Shown: positions 48,732-60,276 of the stretch, piece after piece
Numbering within the stretch: position 1 is the first letter of the stretch
Layout: each line of letters opens with the position of its first letter
NCBI GenBank assembly: GCA_949775045.1
Contig: OX459103.1
Location: 6,438,541-6,502,540, forward strand
From: Metridium senile
Taxonomy: Eukaryota; Cnidaria; Anthozoa; Actiniaria; Metridiidae
Direction of reading: 5' to 3'
DNA length: 64,000 bases
The notes under the pieces: model-generated
Databases searched by the model: none
What the model was told of the DNA's origin: nothing
Seen by the model: the letters and a program-made list of their open reading frames with translations, nothing else
Translations under genes and position numbers: made by a program

Positions 48732-49576
48732 TAGCTAATTTACAATTAACGTATTTTTCTATGAAATCAGCCAGTTATAGACAGAAATATGGATTTAATC
48801 CTACTTTTTTCATTTCCAATAATATACTTTACAAAATTATACGATTCTGATTGGACGAGAGGAGTGACAATTTGATCGAAAATTGTACTCTGCAGGGTAC
48901 CAATTAAGCTCCTATGGCAACGGTAGTTTTTATTTCAATATAGAGTGCTAAAGTAAGACGTCAGTTGCTATGGATTCCGGTTTCAAATAGTAACTTTTCA
49001 GCACACATTTCTATAGAGGAACAAATAAAAAGAAATACGGTTGATCGACTTTAGTTTAGAACAAGTTTCCTTGACAACTGACAAAAGGTGACGTATTTAA
49101 TTTACTTAAGTACTCTATAGCAATAGCATACAATGTTGATAGCTTTAACTAGAATTATACACATTTGTAAGGCCATGCAAATATCATTATTACTCTGAAT
49201 AAAGCAATTTTTTTAATGTATGTGTCATAATATCTACGTGATCACGTGACAGAACAATAACTGTCCCAGTACTAGTGTAAGAACTCTTTCCTTCGTTTTG
49301 ACGTTGGTCGCCACAACTCAAACCAAAGGGTAACATCCCACTAATGAGGTTATAACCTCATTAAACTGGGATGTTAAGGTCTAGGTCTAAATTAGCTCAT
49401 TTCACTAAAGGTGTTTAATGGGTAAATTGTCCCTTTTAACTCCATCGCCTTGCGATGTCTTGTGTTGAACCATGTGGGATCGAGTTGTCAATTGATCAAT
49501 TACTAAGTCTGCGCAAGGTGTAAAAATGTGAAAGACATCCAAGCAGAAAACCTTTTTTAACCTGTGACTTTTTGCA

Positions 49577-49840
49577 CTTCATAAGGGGACGTGTTCCTAA
49601 ATCATAATTCCTAATTTTCGTAGCGTTTCTCTGCTTCCGTACGCCCTTTTTTCCTTCAGCAATTTATCACGTCGACGCACTAAATTTGTAGTTAGTTTTC
49701 AAGCTTCATAAGGCAGGGCACGTATTCCTAAATTATAATTCCTTATTTTCTTAGCGTTTCTCTGCCTTGGTTCGCCCTTATTTGCTTCAGAAATTTCTCG
49801 CGTCGACGCATTGCATTTGTAGTTAGTTTTCAAGCTTCCA
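49577..49840. repeat. Two-copy tandem repeat, about 130 bp
   Basis: CTTCATAAGG...GTAGCGTTTCTCTGC...CACGTCGACGCA...TTTGTAGTTAGTTTTCAAG occurs twice, immediately before the hexanucleotide microsatellite. Confidence 0.87.
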
Positions 49841-49844
49841 GTAT

Positions 49845-50050
49845 ATTTCTATTTCTATTTCTATTTCTATTTCTATTTCTATTTCTATTTCTATTTCTAT
49901 TTCTATTTCTATTTCTATTTCTATTTCTATTTCTATTTCTATTTCTATTTCTATTTCTATTTCTATTTCTATTTCTATTTCTATTTCTATTTCTATTTCT
50001 ATTTCTATTTCTATTTCTATTTCTATTTCTATTTCTATTTCTATTTCTAT
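49845..50050. repeat. ATTTCT hexanucleotide microsatellite
   Basis: About 34 nearly perfect units; the Arg-Asn open frame on the minus strand is an artefact. Confidence 0.99.
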
Positions 50051-50072
50051 TCAACATCCGAACAGCTGTATA

Positions 50073-50630
50073 TACACCTAATTATTGAAAAAAAGTTGTC
50101 GTGTTCGAAACGAATAGATCGTAGATTATAGATCGTAGGCTATAGATCGTAGGTTATATAGAAGCGGAGACTGAAGTGGTGGATGGGATTTTAATAAAAC
50201 AAAACACTTTCAATACCACTTCAACAGTCTCGGTCTCCATGTGGAATGCACCAGCATGGTACTTACAGTGCGACTACTGAAACCGAGGCCACCCCCCAAA
50301 AATAACTTTTTTAGATCAAACAAACAAATTGTACAGGGTTCTCACAAGCTAAGATGTTTCATATTCAATATTGATCTATTCCGTTCACGTACAACGAAAA
50401 CTATTACCATTTTAAGCAAAAAAGTCAAACTTTTGTAGAGATTCTATTGTTCATATTCTCGATCGTGATTGCATGTTTTGGTGGCCCCATTTTCAGTAGT
50501 CGCACTGTAAGGACAAGTCTCATGCATACTATTCATTAAAATCCCATCCACTACTTCGGTCCATGCTTCTGATAATCTACGATCTATGATCTACGTTTCG
50601 CACACGACAATGCTTTTTATAATAGGTGTA
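50073..50630. mobile_element. TACACCTAATTATTG foldback element D, with nested MITE
   Basis: Termini TACACCTAATTATTG and complement of ATAATAGGTGTA, flanked by TA. Private arms: GTTGTCGTG, TAGATCGTAGATTAT, GTGGATGGGATTTTAAT. The loop is occupied by 50266-50507. Confidence 0.82.
50266..50507. mobile_element. Tc1/mariner-type MITE nested in foldback D
   Basis: Ends CAGTGCGACTACTGAAA and TTTCAGTAGTCGCACTG with TA on both sides; inner GAGGCCACC and GGTGGCCCC. The termini resemble those of 27462-27672 only in CAGTGC. Confidence 0.85.
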
Positions 50631-50642
50631 TACTTATCCGAA

Positions 50643-51045
50643 GCATATTTCGTATGACTTTGAAAAGCTCACGGCATGAACGCGGTCAAGGCATGTCGAA
50701 AACTTCTAGAAACAGCATGATCGCAGCAAGGCACGCACTCGGCACTGAGCTTTTCACAGTCATACGAAATCTTCTCTAGTCTAGCACGATATTGACATGA
50801 CGGAACACATACGTATATACCAAGTCAATTAGAAAACTGTGAACACTGAGGTGATTTCGTATGACTATGAAAAGCTCACGGCACGAACGCAGTCAAGGCA
50901 CGTCGAAAACTTCTAGAAACAGCATGATCGCAGCAAGGCACGCACTCGGCACTGAGCTTTTCACAGTCATACGAAATCTTCTCTAGCCTAGCACGATATT
51001 GAAATGACGGAACAAATACCGAGTCAATTAGAAAACAGTGAACAG
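50643..51045. repeat. Two-copy tandem array of a hairpin element, about 205 bp each
   Basis: Each copy has arms ATTTCGTATGACT..GAAAAGCTCA and TGAGCTTTTCACAGTCATAC, then AATCTTCTCTAG, a CACGATATTGA linker and AGTCAATTAGAAAAC. Copies start at about 50648 and 50854 and differ by few bases. Confidence 0.88.
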
Positions 51046-51189
51046 GTGTACATATAGCAAAACAGCAAGCCCACTGCCGCCTACTTAATACTTTGTATTT
51101 AATATTTAATACTTTGTATTTAGCTTAGTGTATTTTACCACGTTAAATAAATAAAGGTTATTATTATAATTATTATTATTGTAATTACT

Positions 51190-51810
51190 ATTACTATAGA
51201 TATATGGTAAGTCTTCTTTTTTCTTTCTTATACTCAATATAAATATATAGGTTATTAGATGCGACCTAATTTTCTCAATATGAAAACCAGGACGTTTTCA
51301 CTTCGTTTCTTCTTCTTGGCTTTATTTTCTTTGCTATAGTTGCTATAGATATATCGCAAAAAGAATTCTTGTTTTCTTTCTTTAATTTATACACTCACTA
51401 TAAATATAGAAAAAAAAATTTTTTTAGGTCATAGATGCGACGTAATATTCTCAACATTAAAACCAGGAAGTTCTTCTTTTTTTTTTTCTTCTTCCTCTCT
51501 CTATTTTGTTCTTCGTCTCTTACTACAAGATATATGGCAAAATGTCTTCTTTTTTTCTTTCTTGGATACTCACTATAAATATCGAAAAAAATATATTTTA
51601 GGCCATTAGATGCGACGTAATTTTCTCAATATTAAAACCAGGAAGTTCTTCTTATTTTTCTTCTTCTTTTTTTCTTTCCTATCTCGCTCATAAATATAGC
51701 AAAAGCTATATATAACTGTAACCATAACAAAAGCTAGTACTAGAAAGAGGAACTTTCCTTTTACTTCTTTTCAAAGTAAATATATCCCACTATGAATATA
51801 GCCAAAATTA
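51190..51810. repeat. Degenerate minisatellite, period about 160-180 bp
   Basis: Three to four units sharing TAGATGCGACGTAATTTTCTC, AAAACCAGGAAGTTCTTC, long T/C runs, and ACTCACTATAAATATAG. Confidence 0.8.
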
Positions 51811-53337
51811 ACGTGTTAGGCTATTATAGGTTAAAGCTTTTAGTAAAGAAATCATTAAAGGAAAGCTATTAAAGAAACAACACAAACAGATTATGAATTA
51901 AGAAGAAAAAAAACATGACTTGAAATTGCCTGAGAGATTAGACTAACGAGATTCCCTAGAAAAAATACAAAACAAAAACTGCTTAAAAATTTGAGGAGAC
52001 GAAAACCCGGCTCTATTACAAATGGGAATATCCAAAAGATATTTTAATATGCGATTCTCTCGTGTCATAATTCATATAAAGCATAATTAAAGCCATGCAG
52101 AGAGTGTTAAAACATTTTAAGTAATTTTCAGCTAGAGCTTTTGCCAGCTGTTGAATAAGTTGGATGATTCCCTAGCTCACGCACCGCTTTCTTGCTGAAA
52201 AGGTGTTCTTTGAATATGATTACTTCATTAGACTTCAAATATCGTGTATCTTCAAAACAGTGAATTTTTAAAGTGATCGCACCTGTTTTCGTTAAAGAAT
52301 TAATGGTTAATTCCGGTTGTTTTTTTTATCGGTTTTATTATCGTTTTAATATAACTAGAAAACTTAAATCCTCAAGGCTCAAACAGATAAATATTATGAT
52401 TTTTATTTGTTTTTCCTGGTACTGAACTATCAACTGGAAAAAGGCATGATGAATAGAAACTACTTGAAGTTTATATCATATTACATTATATTCTATTTAT
52501 AACATCAAATTGTTAATTAAATACTAGTTTTTATTTTTTTTCCTGTTAAACATTAACTCAAAAGAGAAACTAGTGGAGGTTGATATTCTATTCTATTCTA
52601 TTTAATATAACATCATTTATGTATATTTGTATATTTTACATATTTTTTATTGTAAGCCGGAATAAAGTTCTGTATTTTGTGTTCTATTCTTTTATGTCTT
52701 ATATATAGTATTGTATTCTACAAACGTCCCAAACTATTTTCATGTATTGGATATCTTATAAAAATATCCAAAATACAATATGTAAGATCTTTTTAATATT
52801 TATATTTTTCTAGACTAATAATAAGTGATTTTTAATGTTCTTTGATACTAATTTAAAATATTTGCGTCTTATTTTTAACTTAAAAAAAAAAGAGTGCACT
52901 TCGCCCACAGGGCTTTTGGTAAACGTCTCTCAAGGTGTTCACTGCCATTACACTACAAATTCTCAAATCAATAACTTGAACTATAGAACACAGTAGAAAT
53001 ATAACAAACATTCAAAATTCAAAGATTTATGTTTATATTTTAACACTATTTTCACTGTAGTTTATAAGAACGATCCGTAAGCTTTGACTCAAGTTGTTTT
53101 TTTGTTTGCGTACGTACAGGAAAGGCCTTAAGAGCCCTTTAATATTTCATACAAAAACCTTTAAGTCAAAACACATTTTTCACAGCTTCGACAACTGTTA
53201 AAACCTACCGACAAAAATGCACAGTGCTAATGCACAGAAACAGCTTAAAAGCACCCAAATATCTTTAAATCCTTTCACTTTAACCAAGACTTCAAAGAAG
53301 AGTTATTAACTCTTAGTTCAAACTAGTAAACTTAAAG

Positions 53338-54106
53338 ATGGACGGATTTAGAGTCTTGGTGTTTTTTAGTGTATGTGTTCTGCTGGTCTCCTTTATTGCT
53401 GCCCAGTTAGCCGATGAAGGGTCTAGTTTAGATCGAATTAGAGATGATATTATGGATAAAAGACGTGGCTGTATTGGATGGACGAGATACAGGAATAAGT
53501 GTAACAGAGGAAGAAAGCGATTCTTAATGGAAGAGGAAAAAAGACAGGTAAGAATTATCTTGAACTATATTAACAAGCTATAACTCTTTCTTATTATTCT
53601 GATCTCGAATAACATGCCCTTCAGATTTTCTCTAAAACGTTCAAATTCTAGCATTATTATATTAGTATGTTTATTATGCACTTGATTATCTTGTATAACA
53701 TATAGAACGTTCTATTTCAAGAAAATATGACACTAGTATATATTTTGAAACCTTGCTAGCGCTTTGTTGAACTATGGTAGTTATATAGTTATGCTATCTC
53801 GACCTCCATGTACTTATGTTTCTTTCTATCTCAACCGCGACCAAACCAACCAACCGACCAACCAACCACCTAACCAACAATCCAACCAACCATCCAACCA
53901 ACCAACCACGTACTCTTTAAATCCATCCAACCACCTAACCAACCACTCTTCTATCCAAAGAACCAGCTAATCAACCAACCAACCATCAATCCATCTATTC
54001 AATCCACCAATCAACAATAAATTAACCTACTATATATGTTATCTCGTTTTTGTAGAAGGAGAGAGAAGAACATGGAAAGAAAGCAAGCTACAACCTCTTT
54101 AACTAA
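53338..54106 (+). CDS. Small secreted two-cysteine peptide precursor A, two exons
   Basis: Exon 1 is 53338-53547, donor CAG/GTAAGA; exon 2 is 54056-54106, acceptor TTTTTGTAG, same phase. The product has 86 residues. Residues 1-22 form a signal peptide (hydrophobic VLVFFSVCVLLVSFIAA). An acidic spacer follows (ADEGSSLDRIRDDIMD), then KRR, then the core GCIGWTRYRNKCNR, then GRKR, a Gly amidation donor with a basic cleavage site, then a charged tail ending ASYNLFN. This is the layout of a neuropeptide or hormone precursor yielding one cyclic amidated peptide. It resembles the precursor at 57729 in exon layout, two-cysteine spacing and R-aromatic-R motif. I do not recognise the family. A basic venom or antimicrobial peptide is an alternative. 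Exon 2 follows a CCAA-rich microsatellite in the intron. Confidence 0.72.
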
Positions 54107-54633
54107 ATCAACCCGGCAAAAAAAAACATCTACATGGATCAAAGACAATCTCAACACTGAGTTAATTCAGTAATAACTGGACGCATTTCAATTCATTGGT
54201 TAATTAATACATATAAGCAGTTACTGTGTAAAACATTTGAATTTATTAACTGCTTGCATATGTAAAATAAGGACTGAGACTATCATAAACTCCTCAATAT
54301 CATGAAATTATCTTTGAACGGCAGCTTTGTCTTATATAAAGCTAATCATTTAAAAAAGAACATCAAATATTATTACATCAGTCTAAACTGATCCGCACTG
54401 GTGTACAGGTATAATAAAATAAAATTACAGGCTACCATTAATTGTGTAAACTTCGTGTTGACAATGATATCATAGGAAAGGAAAAGTGGAAATAGGGAGA
54501 GGGAAAGGGAAGGAGGAAAAGTGAAAAATGAAATAGAAATCCAAATATGAATGATTTTATGAATTTTCCGATTTTATTCACAATTTTATTAGCCAATCAA
54601 ATGCCCGAAATTGCAATAAAGACGGTTTTTGAT

Positions 54634-54821
54634 TAGCCTGCAAAAAGGCGCTCCGTTCAGTGAATTTTTGGGAAAAATCGGATTTCATGTGTTGTCTTGA
54701 TACCCGCGAGAAACATGGGGCCTAGCTTCCTTTTTTCTCACTCGTTCTAAACAGGAAGCCCAAAACCCGATCTTTCCAAAAAAAAAAAAACACTCCAAAA
54801 GAACGCCTGTTTTGCAGGCTA
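54634..54821. mobile_element. TAGCCTGC MITE, copy 1, exact 9-bp target duplication
   Basis: Ends TAGCCTGCAAAAAGGCG and CGCCTGTTTTGCAGGCTA; GTTTTTGAT at 54625-54633 and 54822-54830 is the target duplication. Internal AGGAAGCCCAAAACCCGAT is shared with 59136-59296. Confidence 0.9.
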
Positions 54822-55104
54822 GTTTTTGATGTGTTATGGGCAGAGTTACAGCAAAAGGCCCAAAAGTGTGACCACCGCTAATGTCAACCTCGTTCCCAGG
54901 ACCCTCTCTCCCTTCGCTTTTGGGTGGGGCATACTTCCGTCTATGCTGTTATCCAATCAGCATTACAGGATTGTCTTATCTTATCTCTGATCTAAACGCT
55001 AATTGGAGGATGGCGCTACAAAAATATGCGAATACATTATCAGTGGTCACAGTCTACCCGCTGACCTCATTTAGTTATTGAGTCGCCATTTTGTTTATGT
55101 CAAC

Positions 55105-55406
55105 CACAGGGAGCCCAAGCTCGTCACTTGTTTTACAGTAAATGTATGGAGTCGCGAAATATCCTTTCGCTGTGCCTCAAATATACAATAATAAATACTT
55201 TTTTTTTACGTAGATAGTTGTGTATAACTGTCAAAATCGCTCTAATTGAGCTAAAACTCGGTCACAGACTAGAAAACAGTTATACACAACTATCTATGTA
55301 AAAAAAAGTATTTATTATTGTATATTTGAGGCACAGCTAAAGGATATTTCGCGTATCCATACATTTACTGTAAAACATCACAAGTGACGAGCTTGGGCTC
55401 CCTGTG
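55105..55406. mobile_element. CACAGGGAGCCC foldback element, 7-bp target duplication
   Basis: Arms CACAGGGAGCCCAAGCTCGT...and complement extend over about 130 bp (TGAGGCACAGC, AATAATAAATACTTTTTTT, ACAGTTATACACAACTATCT). TGTCAAC at 55098-55104 and 55407-55413 flanks it exactly. Confidence 0.88.
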
Positions 55407-55507
55407 TGTCAACGAGCAAGATCAAAAGCACTACCTTAAATACCTGTAAAGTACACTTTGTCTTTACTCTATGGCTTTTGATTATTTAGTTTTGTATTGT
55501 AAAGGGG

Positions 55508-55710
55508 AGAGGGGTCCAAGTCCCATTTCCCAGTTTATTTTTGGACCAAATTCCAATCAAAAATCACATAATCCCGGCATCAGTTTTGCTCAAGTTTTCA
55601 ATACCATTCCCATTTTATATTTTTCTTTTATTTGTAAATCCCAGTCCCAGTGCATCCAATCCCATTTTCCCAGTCAAAAATAAGGCCATTTTACACCTTC
55701 ATTTTACCTC
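55508..55710 (+). repeat. Dispersed CCCAGTCCCAGTGCAT repeat, copy 2
   Basis: Collinear with 34250-34465; ends near AAAAATAAGGCCA. Confidence 0.82.
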
Positions 55711-56107
55711 TTGTTGTTTCTGGTGTTTTAAAATTTTACTTTGTCAACGTTCTTGAATACGATGTTAAGTAATTACATGAATAGATACAGCTGCTGTTCA
55801 TTAAGACCGCATGCTCATTATAAACGTCAATACAGACAGTTGTAATAATATTTGACAATTAATTTCTGAAAAATTGATCGGCCTGGCTAAGCTTTAAATT
55901 AGTTAATTAACAGTAAATGAGAAATTAAGCAACTGATCTTTGAATAAGAGCCTCTAATTACAAAATTATAAGCAATTATAATTAAGATTAAAAGATTAAA
56001 CTACAATTAAGATTAAAGGCATTCAAATAAAAAAAACGCTTCCCTAAAAAGCACCTACACTTGACAATAAGAATGTGGTCATTTACTGAAAAAATAAAGA
56101 CTGAAAT

Positions 56108-56675
56108 ATAAATGAAACTAGCGAGTAAACTAGTATAGGCTGCGTCGGTGTTTGACATAAACGATAGGTAATATAATGGAATTTGTAACACCGTAAAAAA
56201 TAGAAATAGAAACTAGTGAGTAAACTAGTATAGGCTGCGTCGGTGTTTGATATAAGCGATGGGTAATAGAGTGGTTTTCATTAACCCGTGAAACAAAGTG
56301 TAATAGGGAAAGAGTAATAAAGTGTATTAATGTGTAATAGTACTATTGAACAAATGATTATAAAACACAAAGTTAAAGTTAAAGTGTAATAAAGTGTAAT
56401 AAAGCATATTACGCTAAAGTGTGTTTCACGGGTTAATGAAAACCACTCTATAATGAAGTGTGTAACACTGTAAAAAATGGAAATAGAAACTAGCGAGTAA
56501 ACTAGTATAGACTGCGTCGGTGTTTGATATAAACGATAGGTAATATAATGGGATTTGTAACACCGTAAAAAATAGAAATAGAAACTAGCGAGTAAACTAG
56601 TATAGGCTGCGTCGGTGTTTGATATCATGAACGATAGGTAATATAATGAAATTTGTAATACCGTAAAAAAATGAA
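56108..56675 (-). repeat. Four-copy tandem array of the ACGAAGGGC-family tail, with a nested MITE
   Basis: Units start GAAACTAGCGAGTAAACTAG and end AATTTGTAACACCGTAAAAAA at about 56114, 56206, 56487 and 56577. Only the half lacking the ACGAAGGGC core is repeated. The second unit is split by 56269-56448. Confidence 0.88.
56269..56448. mobile_element. GAGTGGTTTTCAT MITE, TA target site, inside the tandem array
   Basis: Ends GAGTGGTTTTCATTAACCCG and complement, 180 bp. Sister units give the empty site GGTAATATAATG, so insertion duplicated exactly TA. The inside is rich in AAAGTGTAATA. Confidence 0.92.
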
Positions 56676-56754
56676 ATATAGATAAGATGGAGCAATAACC
56701 TACATTCGGGCAACAAGCATTTAGGAAGTGATACATTTAATATTAAGTGGACGT

Positions 56755-57045
56755 TAAAGGGTTAATGGTTAAATCCCGCAATACCCCAAAAATTCTTTAA
56801 AAATCCCGCATTACCGCAAAAAATATTTTGCAAATACCGCATACCGCACAACATTTAATTAAAACCAAAGGTCATTAAACGTTTTGGTTTTTTTCACCAT
56901 CCACACGTACCAAAAAAATACAAAAACAAAAACAGTTAATATCGCATACCGCAGGAATCCTAAATCCCGCATTACCGCAAAAATGTATTCCTTTTACCGC
57001 AATACCGCATTAAAAAATGGCCAATACCGCAAACCCTAATTTCCC
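56755..57045. mobile_element. Element with many AATACCGCA motifs
   Basis: About twelve AATCCCGCA, ATTACCGCA or ATACCGCA motifs cluster at the two ends (56770-56850, 56940-57040), almost all in one orientation, around an AT-rich centre. Inverted termini are not clear. Confidence 0.55.
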
Positions 57046-57660
57046 CCTCGTTATGTATTAGTATGAGCCAGTCACTTTTGGTGATACAGTATACGTAAAA
57101 ACCCGCATATAAGAGCCTAGGTTTTTTCAAGTTAGCCTCCATATGTTCTTATATAAATAGTGCTTACTGTGAATTTAGGCTACTTGGTTCTTAATTAAGT
57201 TCTTAATTTATGTTCAAAACAATAATGTATATTCATTGGTATGGCCGCCACTATTTATTGAATCATTAATTCTTTTTTTGACTTACACAGTTAAAGAACA
57301 TAATCCCTCCTTGATACATGTATGTGGCTCAAAATATTATCAACAGTAACCTAAGTTATGTACATAGAATTAACTGTAACAAAACTTCATAGCCATAATG
57401 TCAATAACGGTTTCTGAAGGTTTTGAAATTATAAGAACCTGTTTAGATATTAGCCTAGAGTGGTTCTAATCTGAAGAGGGCTTAATAAATTGGGAAATTT
57501 AAGCCTAACAGGCTCTTAAATGTAATTTGTTCCATGTTTTGCGAATTATCTATCAAATCATAGTAAGACACATAACTGAAGACACTTGAAGCTCCCATGC
57601 AAAGCACTAATTTCATTTTGTTATATCATTATATATTAATGTGTACACGTGGCTTGGGAT

Positions 57661-57668
57661 TATAAAAG
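57661..57668 (+). promoter_or_regulatory. TATA box of peptide gene B
   Basis: TATAAAAG lies 61 bp upstream of the start codon at 57729, which would leave a 5' leader of roughly 30 bases. Confidence 0.65.
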
Positions 57669-57728
57669 AACAATCAATAAGCCAGGTCATCACGATCAGA
57701 TCACCGAGACCACACATTAACAGCGAGG

Positions 57729-58917
57729 ATGTCAAGTCGATTTATTCTTGTTTGGTTGTTGTTTATTGTTTTGATGACTACGCTGATTTCAGCCAGAAAA
57801 CGACCATGTATGATGGGTGTTCGTTGGAGGACTCGCTCGTGTAAAAGTGGAAAGAGATCATCCAGAAATATAGTAAGTATACATTTCCTCACAACTTTTA
57901 GTATTGAAAGGGGAGGAGAGGGTATAAAAAAGCGAGGGGAGGCCTCAGGAGCAAGAGAGACGGTTCATGAGAGAAGTCGCTCGTGTAGAAACGGAAAGAG
58001 ATCGTCCAGAAATATAGTAAGTACATTTCTTCACAACTTTTAGTATTGTAAGGGGAGGATAGGGTATAGAAAAGTGAGGGGAGGAGTATAAGAGAGGGTT
58101 CCGTACATTTCCTGACTACTCTAGTCTTGTAAAGGGAGGGAGGAGAGGGGAAGAGAGAGGTGGGGCTGGGGTATGAGAGAAGGCTCAACAGCATGTATGC
58201 ATGCCGGATGGGTGTTCGTTGGAGGACTCGCTCGTGTAGATAGGGAAAGAGATCATCGAGAAATTATAGTAAGTATAAATTTTCTGACTACTTTAGTCTT
58301 AAAAGGGGAGGGGAGGAGAGGGGAGACCAGTGCAGACAAAATACTCCCTGATAGAAAGAAAGCGGGAGGCGACGGGGTTGGAAGTTAGGAGATGCTTAGT
58401 TATTGAAGGAAGTCGCTAATAGCGGAACTTCATTTAGAAATAAAGTGAGTAAATACAGACGAAATACTCCTATAGAAAGAAAGCGGAGAGGAGACGGGAG
58501 GGGAGGTTAGGAGATGCTTAGTTATTGAAAAGGAAGTCGCTAATAGCGGAACTTCATTTAGAAATAAAGTGAGTAAATACAGACGAAATACTCCTATAGA
58601 TATAAAGCGGGGAGGCAACGGGAGGGGAGGTTAGGAGATGGGGAATTATTGAAGGAGCTCGAGGTCGCTAATATCGGAACTTCATTTATACTAACTGATA
58701 GAAAATAAAGTATATTTTCATTCTTTATGTAGAAAACGTTTAAAAAAATCGCTGGTAAATAGGAATCCGGTCATAAAAACGATAATAGAAACTTATTCCT
58801 ACATCTCCTTTACTTCTCTAGGTTCCCAGTCCACAACTGTCTCAGCCAGATGAGCAAGACTACTCCCAACTGTACCGACGTCGCATCATGAAAGATGACG
58901 TCACGTTCCGAAATTGA
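57729..58917 (+). CDS. Small secreted two-cysteine peptide precursor B, two exons
   Basis: Exon 1 is 57729-57872 (donor GTAAGT), exon 2 is 58822-58917 (acceptor TACTTCTCTAG); phase 0; 79 residues. The signal peptide is residues 1-22 (FILVWLLFIVLMTTLISA). Directly after come RKR, the core PCMMGVRWRTRSCKS, and GKR, an amidation and dibasic cleavage signal; then SSRNI and an exon-2 tail with many Arg and Asp residues. Cysteine spacing is 10 against 9 in precursor A, with R-W-R in place of R-Y-R. A TATA box fits the start. The CM-x-G ring start is loosely like melanin-concentrating hormone, but length and tail differ, so homology is not claimed. The intron contains two further partial copies of the peptide-coding segment. 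Confidence 0.74.
57800..58290 (+). repeat. Three tandem copies of the peptide-B exon segment with donor site
   Basis: Copy 1 is the exon itself (about 57805-57880). Copy 2 (about 57973-58025) keeps RSRSCRNGKRSSRNI and a GTAAGT donor but lacks the first cysteine. Copy 3 (about 58200-58275) keeps MGVRWRTRSC, then has an in-frame TAG where copy 1 has Ser. A G-rich GGGGAGG stretch follows each copy, so the unit is about 170-230 bp. Confidence 0.88.
58380..58690. repeat. Tandem repeat, about 125 bp, 2.5 copies
   Basis: GTCGCTAATAGCGGAACTTC and AGACGAAATACTCCTATAGA recur at about 58411, 58537 and 58665. Within the peptide-B intron. Confidence 0.9.
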
Positions 58918-59135
58918 GGCTAATGGGGTCCTTTCAGTTCCAAGTTAGCCAAATAGAGGATGATATATTATATATTTTAGATATGTATAAATAGATAATC
59001 TTTAAAAAACCTGGCTATTTTTGTAAAGCAAGAATATATTGCGGCTTAGAAACCTGCATGCAGTCCTATTCGAGGATATTCTGGATACACTTTGTTTCTT
59101 CTTTTATGCTTTAGGTACTTGATTCAATTGACAGC

Positions 59136-59296
59136 TAGCCTGCGTCTTTTGTCTTTTTGGAGAATTTAGGATCTTGGTCTTCCTGTGTTACTTTTTTGAC
59201 CGCGCGAAATATGGAGCTTAGCCAAACAACACAGGAAGCCCAAAACCCGATTTTCCCCAAAAACCCGAAAGAACTTAACGCCTGTTTTGCAGGCTA
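59136..59296. mobile_element. TAGCCTGC MITE, copy 2, exact 9-bp target duplication
   Basis: Ends TAGCCTGCG and CGCCTGTTTTGCAGGCTA; ATTGACAGC at 59127-59135 and 59297-59305. Confidence 0.92.
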
Positions 59297-59322
59297 ATTG
59301 ACAGCTAGTACGACATAGCGTA

Positions 59323-59490
59323 AAAATGAAAACTAGCGAGTAAACTAGTATAGGCTGAGTCCGTATATATTTTATAATATAAACGATAAAGAATAAAATG
59401 AAATTTGTAACACTATATTAAATGAAACTTAACTTTACTGACGTTTCGTTGTTTTCGATTCTTTAGCCCTCCTTCGGAACAAATATATCA
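59323..59490 (-). repeat. ACGAAGGGCTAAA family, diverged full copy
   Basis: GAAAACTAGCGAGTAAACTAG through TTTGTAACAC to GACGTTTCG and TTAGCCCTCCTTCGGA. Confidence 0.8.
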
Positions 59491-59654
59491 TATATTTCTA
59501 TATCAATTAAAATCAAAATCTGCAACCTTCTTGCATTGAAATCGGCTAAATATAGAATGTGTTTAATTAATCGATAGAAAGTGTAAAATGAATCAGAATA
59601 AATAAATAGTATGATATTCATTTGGCTCACGAATGTCGAAGGTTTGGACCGCGA

Positions 59655-59700
59655 CGTTTCGACTGCTACTGCTAGTCTTCATCAGACGATGAGTAGACTG
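59655..59700 (-). ncRNA. Possible hammerhead-like ribozyme core
   Basis: The minus strand reads CTGATGA, then GACT paired with AGTC around a nine-base loop, then GAAAC and GTC. CTGATGA and GAAA flanking a helix are the invariant parts of a hammerhead. Helix III would be almost absent, so activity is doubtful; hammerheads are known in Penelope-like retroelements. Confidence 0.35.
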
Positions 59701-60276
59701 TAAAGAAGGTGCATCTTATATACCTGTCGCCGTATTCCTTGTAGGATCATTTCGCGTTCTGATTGGCTTGTAACAGAATTCAGTGTCAAGTGAAAAAGTC
59801 ATATATTTTAACGTTTGCGATGAATTTGGCTACATTAGCAACAAAAGATGAACATCGTTAGCTTTTCAAGGAGCTCAAGGGCATTGTACAACGTTGATAT
59901 CGGATTCTTTTTTCTATACGGAAATAAATGATCAATAAACCTAACCATTGTAAATGCATGCAATGTATTTTAGCTTGTATTGATTCTCACACCTGTACCG
60001 TCAGATTGGTAACTGAAATAAATAACTGAACAATTAATAGTCCTTATCACAGTTCACGACGTCCACAACCTTGGATCAGGGTCTGAATGCATGGAGTTAA
60101 CTGTTAACTGAGAATTCCGTGGCTTTTTAGGATTATTGTTAGCTGATATTTTGTTCAGTCAATTAACAAATTTTTAAAATAAATATTTCTTTGTTTTTAA
60201 AAGAACCGAAAAATTTAACTGATAACTGAGAAAATTGCTAAAATTTAGCTGTTAACTGATATTCAGACCCTGTTAG

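Larger units (their letters stand above)
48732..53337. other. Intergenic interval, repeats only
   Basis: No supported gene over 4.6 kb. Unlisted parts (48732-49570, 51810-53330) are AT-rich unique sequence; a small inverted repeat (AACATCCCA...TAATGAGG, then CCTCATTA...TGGGATGTT) is at about 49331-49376. Confidence 0.6.
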
